Positions 1 to 8,950 of a DNA stretch of 8,950 nucleotides are shown piece after piece. Location: assembly GCA_046726955.1 (NCBI GenBank), contig JBKPBQ010000412.1, positions 1-8,950 on the forward strand. The letters are read 5' to 3'. The DNA comes from CAVPGH01 sp046726955. Its GTDB lineage: Bacteria; Acidobacteriota; Vicinamibacteria; Fen-336. The notes under the pieces are model-generated. The model searched no databases. It had not been told where the DNA came from and saw only the letters and a list, made by a program, of their open reading frames with translations. The position numbers were made by a program, and so were the translations under genes. How positions within the stretch are numbered: the stretch's first letter is position 1; every line of letters begins with the position of its first letter.

Positions 1-55
1 GCACGGTCCGGCGGGGGAGAACGACCGCGCCTTCCCTGTCTTCTTTTTCCGTCAT
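1..55 (-). CDS. Possible 5' end of a divergent gene (partial, leaves the window)
   Basis: On the minus strand an ATG at 55-53 opens 18 codons that run without a stop to the window edge. They would encode a hydrophilic N-terminus, MTEKEDREGAVVLPRRTV. First codon positions are G-rich and 13 of 18 third positions are G or C, which suits a real gene here. There is no good Shine-Dalgarno: GAG lies a few bases upstream and AGG touches the start. The complementary plus-strand frame is also open from base 2 to a TGA at 164-166, so the tail of an upstream plus-strand gene is an alternative reading. I do not recognise the protein. With so few codons this is only a candidate. Confidence 0.33.
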   Translation of the reverse strand, partial: MTEKEDREGAVVLPRRTV

Positions 56-174
56 CCTGCACTCAAGTATGCGCCGGCCGCCTCGCTCGTTCCAGGCGGG
101 AGCCGAGTCGTCCCGACACGTTTTTCGGGGTTGACTTCGAAACTCCCAGGTGTAACCTCAGCCTGAGGTATTAC
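56..174. other. Upstream intergenic region of the left three-gene block
   Basis: These 119 bases lie between the possible divergent start and the zinc-ribbon/TPR gene. TTGACT at 131-136 matches five of six bases of a sigma-70 -35 box. No convincing -10 follows at 16-18 bases; TAACCT at 153-158 matches only three of six. CCCGA (112-116) can pair with TCGGG (125-129), and CGGGA (97-101) can pair with TCCCG (111-115). The two stems share bases and exclude each other. Neither is followed by a T-run, so neither is called a terminator. The frame of the downstream gene is open back to base 1 but contains no ATG, GTG or TTG before 175. Confidence 0.4.
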
Positions 175-175
175 A
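151..175 (+). promoter_or_regulatory. Bulged inverted repeat covering the Shine-Dalgarno and start of the TPR gene
   Basis: TGTAA then CCTCA (151-160) pairs with TGAGG (164-168) and TTACA (171-175). The loop is GCC and two bases, T169 and A170, bulge on the 3' side, giving ten base pairs. The right arm contains GAGG at 165-168, six bases before the ATG at 175, which is the obvious Shine-Dalgarno. The A of the start codon closes the stem. As RNA the structure would hide the ribosome site. As DNA it could be a two-fold operator. The sequence shows the symmetry; the regulatory role is inferred. Confidence 0.5.
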
Positions 176-1317
176 TGACCCGAGGTACCACAACGACTTG
201 TCCGCATTGTGGAAGCCGCGTCAAGCCGGGCTGGGAGATCTGCCCGCGCTGCAACGAGTCGTTGGAGCTGGCGGATACCCTCGTCGACCAGGACTTCGAC
301 GAGTTCCTGGACGAGCCGCCTCCTCCGGACGAGGAGGTCCAGGAAGCCCAGCTGCACGACGTCGGGTTCTCGGGTCGCACCTGGCTGGTCACGGCCGCGG
401 TCTTCGCCGCGAGCATCGCCGCCTTCGTCGTGCTTCGCCGCGGGCCGGCCGCACCCCCCGAACCCAGCCTCTGGTCGTTCGCGAGGCCTCGCGAAACTCC
501 CCCGTCCGGGGCGCCCGCGGCGCCCGCGCGCAAGGGAGTTTCCGCGTTCGAGCAGGGCCGCCAGCTCCTGGCCCAGGGCGACGTCGCGGCCGCTCTTCCG
601 CTGCTCGCGGCCGCCGTGGAGGCCGATCCCCAGGACGACAACTTCCGTTTCGCCTACGCGCGCGCTCTCCTCGCGTCGGGCCAGCGCGATCAGGCCATCG
701 CCGAGCTCACGGCCGCGGCGCAGATCGCCCCGCGCTCGTCGCTCTACTGGACGGAGCTCGCGAGGGCGCAGCAGGCGGCGGGCCGCGCCGACCAGGCCGA
801 GGCGAGCTTCGCACGGGCGGTGGCGATCGCCCCCAACGATCCCAAGCTGGCCCGCGACTACGCGGCGCTGCTCACGAGCGCCGGCAAGCCCGAGAGCGCG
901 CGGGCGGTGCTCCGCCAGGTCGCGGAAGGGGGAGGCAGCACGCCCGCCCTCCAGCAGGAGCTCGCCTACCAGCTCGAGCAGGCGGGCGACCCCGCGTCCG
1001 CGGCCGCGCTCTACCGCCACGTCGTGGACTACGTGAAGGACGCGCCCATCGCGCGCAGCCGGCTCGCCGAGCTCCTCTGGAATGAGCAGAAGGGGCAAGA
1101 GGCAGTGGCGGTCCTGCGGGAGGGCGTCGAGCGTGCTCCTCAGAGCGCGGTCCTGCAGCGCAGCCTGGGCAGCATCCTCGAGCGTGCGGGTAATAATGGC
1201 GAGGCGGCCGCCGCCTATCGCGAGTGCGTGCGGCTCGCGCCGGACTCGCCGGAGGCGGCTGAGCTCGCCGAGCGCGCGCGGATCCTCGAGCGCCGGGCCG
1301 CCAGCTCCTCGTCGTGA
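175..1317 (+). CDS. Membrane-anchored zinc-ribbon and seven-TPR protein
   Basis: The 380-residue product begins with a zinc ribbon, CPHC (C9, C12) and CPRC (C23, C26), followed by a very acidic stretch (about 34-62). A single hydrophobic helix lies at about 70-87, then a Pro/Ala-rich linker to about residue 120. From 121 to 358 the sequence falls into seven 34-residue TPR units without gaps, most with the small/aromatic and Ala spacing and the terminal Pro typical of the fold. A 22-residue tail rich in Arg and Ser follows. TPRs are protein-binding scaffolds, so an assembly or adaptor role at the membrane is likely; no enzyme motif is present. Start ATG at 175 has GAGG six bases upstream. The next gene starts on its stop codon, so the two are translationally coupled. 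The exact cellular role is unknown. Confidence 0.9.
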   Translation: MTRGTTTTCPHCGSRVKPGWEICPRCNESLELADTLVDQDFDEFLDEPPPPDEEVQEAQLHDVGFSGRTWLVTAAVFAASIAAFVVLRRGPAAPPEPSLWSFARPRETPPSGAPAAPARKGVSAFEQGRQLLAQGDVAAALPLLAAAVEADPQDDNFRFAYARALLASGQRDQAIAELTAAAQIAPRSSLYWTELARAQQAAGRADQAEASFARAVAIAPNDPKLARDYAALLTSAGKPESARAVLRQVAEGGGSTPALQQELAYQLEQAGDPASAAALYRHVVDYVKDAPIARSRLAELLWNEQKGQEAVAVLREGVERAPQSAVLQRSLGSILERAGNNGEAAAAYRECVRLAPDSPEAAELAERARILERRAASSSS

Positions 1318-1955
1318 GCGGCCGGGCGGGTTGGGCCTGGGGGCTCGCCGTGAGCTTCCTGCTGCTGGGGCCGGCGGTGCACGCGCAGTCTCTCGGCGAA
1401 GCGGCGGCGCGCGAGAAGGCCAAGCGGGACAAGCGTGGGAAGGAGAAACCCGCGCCGTCCTACACCGACGACGATCTCAAGGACCCGAACAAGCCGGCGG
1501 CCCAGGACAAGGACAAGGCCAAGGAGAACGATCCGAACGCTCCGGCACCCCCGGGCGGGACGAACATAGGGGGAGAGGGCGGTTCTCCACGCCGGCCTCG
1601 GACGCCGGTCCCCGAGGGCGGTTCGGCCCCGGCAGCCCCTGCTCCTCCCTCCGTGAGCACGGGCGACGAGACGATCTGGCGCACGCGCGCGCGCGACCAC
1701 CGCGATGCGATTCACAACGCCGAGAAGTCGATCCAGGAGACCCAGGATCGTCTGAACGCGCTCATGCTCGACCGCGACGTCACGAGCACGGGAGACCCCA
1801 ACCGGCTCCAGACCATCGAGGCGCAGAAGGCCGAGGCCCGCTCGGCCCTCGAACGGGCGCGGCTCAACCTCGCGGAGGCGCAGAAGGCTCTCCAGGACCT
1901 CGAAGACGAGGCCCGTCGCAACAACGTCCCTCCCGGGTGGCTGCGCGAGCCCTGA
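1314..1955 (+). CDS. Exported coiled-coil protein of unknown function
   Basis: The start is GTG at 1314, within the overlap GTGA with the TPR gene's stop. No separate Shine-Dalgarno is evident, so it probably depends on coupling. Of 213 residues, the first 24 form a signal peptide with a hydrophobic core (about 7-19) and a likely cut after VHA at 24, before Gln25. No lipobox Cys is present. A charged Lys-rich stretch (28-75) contains SYTDDDL at 49-55. A Pro/Gly-rich linker (about 76-115) follows. The C-terminal part, from IWRTRARD (121-128), is predicted by eye to be long helices with coiled-coil character (about 125-155 and 163-202), ending in NNVPPGWLREP. From memory, signal peptide, YTxDDL and a terminal VPPGWLR recur together in uncharacterised proteins of Acidobacteriota and related groups. 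This could not be searched. It is probably periplasmic. Confidence 0.85.
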   Translation: MSGRAGWAWGLAVSFLLLGPAVHAQSLGEAAAREKAKRDKRGKEKPAPSYTDDDLKDPNKPAAQDKDKAKENDPNAPAPPGGTNIGGEGGSPRRPRTPVPEGGSAPAAPAPPSVSTGDETIWRTRARDHRDAIHNAEKSIQETQDRLNALMLDRDVTSTGDPNRLQTIEAQKAEARSALERARLNLAEAQKALQDLEDEARRNNVPPGWLREP

Positions 1956-1961
1956 CGACGA

Positions 1962-1975
1962 GAGAGAGCTCTCTC
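1962..1975. repeat. Perfect 14-base palindrome over the ribosome site of the response regulator gene
   Basis: GAGAGAGCTCTCTC reads the same on both strands. It sits in the 24-base gap between the stop of the coiled-coil gene and the TTG start of the response regulator. The left arm is the only purine-rich Shine-Dalgarno candidate, so the element either pairs with itself (a five-base stem with an AGCT loop) or acts as a DNA site. The symmetry is certain; a function is inferred. Confidence 0.5.
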
Positions 1976-1979
1976 CGCC

Positions 1980-3359
<1,380 letters not shown>

Positions 3360-3374
3360 GCGTCCAAACGTCGG

Positions 3375-5179
<1,805 letters not shown>

Positions 5180-5183
<4 letters not shown>

Positions 5184-7594
5184 GCGGCGCTCGAGGTCGC
5201 GGGCCAGCTCCAGCCCACGGCCAGGTAGAGGGGCAGCGCTGAGAGGATGAGCGCCGAGATCCCCAGGCTCATGGAGACGGCGATCGCGAGGACGGGCGCG
5301 AGCACCGAGAAGATGCCGTTGACGCCCCACGCCCATGGCACGAGCGCCGGCGATTCATGCTTCAGACGGTCGATGGCAGTCGGGACATAGACGCCGAGCA
5401 GGATCCCGATGGGCGCTACGAGGAGGGCGACGAGCGCGGCGCGCAGCGCGAACGGCCCTCCGCCGATCCTCGGGAGGAGCGGCATCAGGACGAGGTGCTC
5501 GAGGAGCACGATCGCGCAGAGGGCATAGCTCACGAAGCGGATGCCTCCTAGCGCGCGGACGATGGCGGCGGAGAAGAGCGAGCCCAGGCCGGTGGCGAAG
5601 AGGAGGGCGGCGAGGACCACCGAGAGGGCGTAGTTCGGGTGGCCCAGGAAGAGGCCGAACTTCTGCAGGAGCGCGACCTCGAGGGCGAGATAGGCGAGCC
5701 CCGTGCCGCCGAAGTACGCAAGCCATCGCCCGGCCCCCGGCGTCTGCAGGCCCTGGCGTGCGAAGTGGCGGAGCGGCAGGTAAACGCTCACGAGGGTGGC
5801 GAGGCCGATCGCGAAGAGCAGGAGGAGCAGGCTCATCTCCATCACCGGCACGTTTCCCCAGATCATGGGGTCGGCGGGGAAGAGATGCCACCAGAAGGAG
5901 TACTTGAAGAAGAAGGGCCGGTCGTCGATGGTGGGTGAGATGTCGAACGGATAAGCGGCCACGAACGCCCGCTCCTTCGCGGGATCGTCGAGGGCGAGGA
6001 AGAGCCGGTAGTAGTTCTCTCCGGTGTCGCGGCGGGGAGCGGCCGACACCTTCATGAAGCGGCTGTGCGACGTCCAGCCGTCGAGCCGGTCGAGCTCCGC
6101 GTCGGTGAACGGCGTCCGCTTGACGAGGAGGGCCGTGAAGGTACCGTTCGTGGCGGTCACGGTCACGACGTGGTCGGCCGGCCGCGCGACCCCCGCGCGC
6201 CGCAGCGCTCCCACCGCCGTCACGACCGCGCGCAGCATCTCGCGAGGCGGGAAGAACTCCAGGCGCATCATGTTCAGGATGCCGTTCTCGGTGAGCCGCG
6301 AGAGGTAGAGATCGAACGCCTGCGCGGTGTAGAGGTAGTTCTCCGAGAACACGTGGGCGGCTCCCGGCGTGCCGCTGTAGGAGTCCACACCCGAGAGCTG
6401 GATCACGTCGAAGCGCTCGCCCGTGCTGGCCAGGTCGTGACGCCCCTCGCCCTCCACGATGCGTACGCGCGGGTCGGACGCCCAGCTCGTGAAGTAGTCG
6501 CGGAACGTACGGGTCACGATGTCGACGGTGGCCCCGTTGACCTCGATGCCCCTGACCTGCGCGGCGTCGAAGTAGAGGGCGGTGAGGATGTCGAATCCTC
6601 CGCCCACGCCGATGACGGCGGCCCGCGGAGAGCGAACCGAGCTCGCCTGATAGGCGGCCGCGTAGATCGTGTCCCCGATACCGTCCAGCGACTCGCGCCG
6701 GCCGTCGTAGTCCACCGCGTAGGTGTAGGCGTGGTTGTTCTGCGTGAGCATCCGGCGGAAGCGCGCGAGGAACGTCCGGTTCTCCCCGACCAGGCAGCCG
6801 TAGAGCATCTGGTCCGGATCGGGAGCCGGGATGCGCGACAGCTCGATGCGGGCCACCGGGTCCCAGGCCCAGTGCTCGAGGACGACGCCGGAGCCGGGAC
6901 GGCGTGTCTCCGCCAGCATGGAGCCATCCGGATAGTAGAAGTCGAACACCCGGTCCTTCACGAAGGCCGCTGCCACGACCGCGAGGGCGGCCACCGCGAC
7001 GAGCCCCCGCGCCGCGAGGGAAGCGGGGCGGGCGAGGAGGACCGCGCCCAGCAGGAACAGCGCGCAGGCGAGAAGGGTGCTCGTCTCGACACCGAGGTGG
7101 CGAATCGCGGGGATCACCGCGAACGCGCCGGTGGCCGAGCCCAGCAGGTCCCAGAAGTAGATCGTGCGCGCGGGAAGGTCGGGCGCGGACAGGAGCGCTC
7201 CCAGCACGAGCCCGCAGAAGGTGAAGGGGAGCGCGAAGAGGAGCGCGTAGGGCATCCATTTCAGGAACGCGACCACGAACTCGGGGCGGGAAACCCCGAA
7301 CTGCGCCTGCGCGTGCGTGGCGTAGAAGCCGTGAGTCGCGAAGAGCAGGCTCAGCACGAAGAGGGCGGCGCACGCCCCGATGACGTCGGGGAGCCTCGCG
7401 AGAACCCGCGGCAAGGCGAAGCTCAGGACGACGCCGGAGAGGGCGAAGCCGAGCATGGTGAGCGAGATCACGAGGAACGCGTAGTTGTTGAGCAGCTTCG
7501 CGGACACCATGCGGTGCACGAGGATCTGCAGGAGGAGGGTGACGGCCGCGGTGAGGAAGGCGAGGCCCGCAGCGCGTCCCGGCGAGAGCCGCAT
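5180..7594 (-). CDS. Multi-pass membrane protein with spermidine-synthase-like domain
   Basis: The 804-residue product has an N-terminal membrane block of about six helices (about 8-212), a soluble domain (about 213-575) and a C-terminal block of about seven helices (583-795). The soluble part has a Rossmann nucleoside-binding loop, VIGVGGGFDILTAL (327-340), the acidic E351 at the end of the next strand, and TIDDRPFFF (555-563), a motif I recall from membrane proteins annotated as spermidine synthase-like. SpeE enzymes transfer aminopropyl from decarboxylated SAM to putrescine using two Asp in a DSxDP loop. Aligned by eye, that loop is SGVDSYS (401-407), with Ser401 in place of the first Asp and D404 kept. 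Aminopropyltransferase activity is therefore doubtful, and substrate and role are unknown. Start ATG at 7594 has no better in-frame start upstream and only a weak Shine-Dalgarno. It is the first gene of a unit with typA. Confidence 0.88.
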
Positions 7595-7607
7595 CGATGA
7601 CGCTCGG

Positions 7608-7613
7608 ATGATA
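7608..7613 (-). promoter_or_regulatory. Weak -10-like box for the membrane synthase-like gene
   Basis: On the minus strand the bases read TATCAT, five of six matches to TATAAT, 14 bases before the ATG at 7594. Transcription from it would begin only a few bases before the start codon, giving an almost leaderless message. No -35 match lies 16-18 bases upstream, where the sequence is GC only. It is a candidate because the 89-base divergent spacer must supply a promoter in this direction. Confidence 0.2.
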
Positions 7614-7620
7614 CACGAAG

Positions 7621-7637
7621 CGCGGCTGCGCGCCGCG
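7621..7637. repeat. Inverted repeat just upstream of the argF -10 box
   Basis: CGCGGC (7621-7626) and GCCGCG (7632-7637) are perfect inverted copies separated by TGCGC. The element ends three bases before TATAAT and covers most of the -35 to -10 spacer. It may be an operator, but a six-base GC-only repeat arises easily by chance in DNA of this composition. It does not resemble the AT-rich ARG box bound by ArgR. Confidence 0.3.
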
Positions 7638-7640
7638 AGC

Positions 7641-7646
7641 TATAAT
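7641..7646 (+). promoter_or_regulatory. argF: Consensus -10 box (TATAAT) of the argF promoter
   Basis: TATAAT matches the sigma-70 -10 consensus at all six bases, inside an otherwise very GC-rich 89-base divergent spacer. Transcription would start near 7652-7655, leaving a leader of about 30 bases before the ATG at 7684. No -35 resembling TTGACA lies 16-18 bases upstream, and there is no TGn extension. The promoter may therefore need an activator or a different -35 preference. Confidence 0.6.
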
Positions 7647-7683
7647 CCCGCGCCGGGAGCCGCTGCGGCGGCATCCGGACCCC

Positions 7684-8619
7684 ATGCAGCAGAAGCACAT
7701 GATTTCGCTCAAGGACTACTCGCGCGAGGAGCTCGAGGAGATATTCGACCTCGCGGCGGCGGTGAAGGCGGATCCTCCCGCCTACGGCGGCGTGCTCCAG
7801 GGCAAGAGCCTGGCCATGATCTTCCAGAAGCACTCCACGCGCACGCGCGTCTCCTTCGAGGTCGGGATGTACGAGCTCGGGGGTCAGGCGCTCTACCTGG
7901 GCACGGACGCGATCCAGCTCCAGCGCGGGGAGACGATCGCGGACACCGCGCGCGTGCTCTCCCGCTACGTGGACGGGATCATGGCCCGCGTCTACGCACA
8001 CCAGGACCTCCTGGACCTCGCCAAGTTCGGCACGGTGCCCGTCATCAACGGGCTCTCCGACCTCCTCCATCCGTGCCAGGCGCTCGCCGACTACTTCACG
8101 CTGCGCGAGCGGCGGGGGACGCTCGACGGGCTCAAGATCGCCTACGTGGGAGACGGCAACAACGTCTGCCACGAGCTGATCTTCGGAGCGGTGAAGCTCG
8201 GCCTCCAGATCAGCGTGGCCGCGCCCGACGGCTACCTGCCGAACCCGATCATCGTGAAGAGCGCGACGCGCGACGCCCAGAAGCTGGGCGCGCCGGCTCC
8301 GGAGATCGGCGGCGACCCCATGGGGGCGGTGGACGGCGCCGACGTCGTCTACACCGACGTGTGGACGTCCATGGGGCAGGAAGCGGAGTCCGAAGCGCGC
8401 CGCGAGGCCTTCCAGGGCTACATGGTGACGCCGGACATGATGGCCGCCGCCTCTCCGGAGGCGGTCTTCATGCACTGCCTGCCCGCCCATCGCGGCGAGG
8501 AAGTGGCGGCCGAGGTCATCGACGGACCGCAGTCGGTGGTCATCGACGAGGCCGAGAACCGCCTGCACGTGCAGAAGGCCGTGCTGATGCTCCTAATGAG
8601 CGACCAGGCCGCGGGCTAG
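7684..8619 (+). CDS. argF: Ornithine carbamoyltransferase
   Basis: The enzyme joins carbamoyl phosphate to ornithine, giving citrulline in arginine synthesis in the cytoplasm. Its 311 residues suit the family. The carbamoyl-phosphate motif STRTR (51-55) and HPCQ (129-132) are intact. So are DVWTSMG (225-231), the SMG loop of ornithine enzymes, and MHCLPAHRG (263-271) with the catalytic Cys265. The SMG loop and HCLP separate it from aspartate and N-acetylornithine carbamoyltransferases. A catabolic role is unlikely, as no arcA or arcC is adjacent. The start at 7684 gives the family-typical KHxxSLKDYS beginning; a second ATG at 7699 would remove the first five residues. No good Shine-Dalgarno precedes either. 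The gene stands alone, with a divergent membrane gene on its left and aroB converging on its right. Confidence 0.97.
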   Translation: MQQKHMISLKDYSREELEEIFDLAAAVKADPPAYGGVLQGKSLAMIFQKHSTRTRVSFEVGMYELGGQALYLGTDAIQLQRGETIADTARVLSRYVDGIMARVYAHQDLLDLAKFGTVPVINGLSDLLHPCQALADYFTLRERRGTLDGLKIAYVGDGNNVCHELIFGAVKLGLQISVAAPDGYLPNPIIVKSATRDAQKLGAPAPEIGGDPMGAVDGADVVYTDVWTSMGQEAESEARREAFQGYMVTPDMMAAASPEAVFMHCLPAHRGEEVAAEVIDGPQSVVIDEAENRLHVQKAVLMLLMSDQAAG

Positions 8620-8950
8620 CCTCCCTCTCCCGCAGCGCCCGCAGCGCACCCCTCACTTCCTCCGGCGTGACGTCGTCGCGGATCTCCACCCGGCCCACGG
8701 CGGTCGGAAGGATGAAGACCGTGCGGCCCGCGCGGTTCTTCTTGTCGTGGGCGAGCGCGTCGAGGATCGGTCCGGGCGGGAGGTCCGACACCCGCGGGCG
8801 AGGACCCAGCCGGTCGAGCGCGTTCGCGATCCTCCCGAAGGACGCGGCGTCGAGGAGTCCTCGGCCGTGGGCGATGATCGAGGCCGCGAGCGTGCCCCAG
8901 CCCACGGCCTCCCCGTGGGTGAACCGCCGGTAGCGCGTGACCGACTCCAG
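8540..8950 (-). CDS. aroB: 3-dehydroquinate synthase, C-terminal part (5' end outside the window)
   Basis: The visible 136 C-terminal residues begin LESVTRYRRF and continue with THGEAVGWG, whose His is the second zinc ligand of the family. LE at the window edge is probably the end of the GHxxGHALE motif that carries the previous zinc ligand. Further on, DKKNRAG and TVFILPTAVGRVEIRDDV match the AroB C-terminal core. The enzyme converts DAHP to 3-dehydroquinate, the second step of the shikimate pathway, using zinc and NAD. The family usually ends about where ALRALRERE lies here. The frame then continues 26 codons, rich in Arg, Ser, Ala and Pro, to a TGA at 8542-8540, all of it antisense to the argF 3' end. 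That tail is probably a dispensable extension. Confidence 0.94.
   Translation of the reverse strand: MESVTRYRRFTHGEAVGWGTLAASIIAHGRGLLDAASFGRIANALDRLGPRPRVSDLPPGPILDALAHDKKNRAGRTVFILPTAVGRVEIRDDVTPEEVRGALRALREREASPRPGRSLGASARPSARAGGSRPRR

Noticed and set aside
112..129. Stem CCCGA/TCGGG with a T-run in its loop, as an intrinsic terminator
   Set aside because: The T-run is in the loop and not after the stem, and the stem is only five pairs.
1679..1695. Seventeen alternating purine/pyrimidine bases (mostly CG) as a Z-DNA element
   Set aside because: It encodes Arg-Thr-Arg-Ala-Arg in the coiled-coil protein with the usual G/C-ending codons, so composition explains it.
5184..5336. N-terminal extension of TypA by 51 residues
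   Set aside because: The extension lies inside the upstream gene, is Arg/Leu-rich, and the family begins at the MSLRNVAIIAH start.
5337..5352. TGGCAC as the -24 half of a sigma-54 promoter
   Set aside because: It lies inside the membrane synthase-like gene and no GC/TTGC half follows at the required spacing.
6065..7600. Plus-strand open frame of 511 codons opposite the membrane synthase-like gene
   Set aside because: It is antisense to a gene with clear membrane helices and a binding loop; its own product is Arg/Glu-rich without motifs.
7468..8568. Minus-strand open frame of 366 codons opposite argF, crossing the divergent spacer
   Set aside because: It runs through the argF promoter region and the start of the next gene; argF motifs are intact on the other strand.
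8631..8648. Tandem nine-base repeat CGCAGCGCC/CGCAGCGCA
   Set aside because: It encodes the Ala-Leu-Arg repeat at the AroB C-terminus; two copies in a helix-forming tail need no other explanation.

Overview
The window is a high-GC, gene-dense piece of bacterial chromosome. It holds six clearly supported genes plus the possible first codons of a seventh at the left edge. Strong G/C preference at third codon positions, a signal peptide on a secreted coiled-coil protein, a sigma-54-dependent response regulator and a large membrane spermidine-synthase-like protein suggest a Gram-negative, high-GC lineage. Acidobacteriota or a deltaproteobacterial-type group would fit, but that is an impression from protein style and not a placement. 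No RNA gene, insertion sequence, CRISPR array or phage gene was seen.

Left block, plus strand (175-3359): three tightly packed genes read as one unit. The first encodes a membrane-anchored protein with an N-terminal zinc ribbon and seven tandem TPRs. The second starts at a GTG that overlaps the first gene's stop codon and encodes an exported coiled-coil protein. The third starts at a TTG 24 bases later and encodes an NtrC-class activator (receiver, AAA+, Fis-type helix-turn-helix). No histidine kinase lies beside it. A bulged inverted repeat covers the Shine-Dalgarno of the first gene, and a perfect 14-base palindrome covers that of the third. This block is the least described part of the window.

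Middle block, minus strand (3375-7594): an 804-residue membrane protein with a spermidine-synthase-like central domain is followed, with a 4-base ATGA overlap, by typA/bipA, the ribosome-associated GTPase. TypA converges on the response regulator with only 15 bases between them.

Right block: an 89-base divergent spacer carries a perfect TATAAT and a small inverted repeat, and leads into argF (ornithine carbamoyltransferase, arginine synthesis) on the plus strand. The 3' part of aroB (3-dehydroquinate synthase, shikimate pathway) enters from the right on the minus strand. It overlaps the argF 3' end by 80 bases, tail to tail. These are housekeeping genes. The window shows no functional link between them and the left block.
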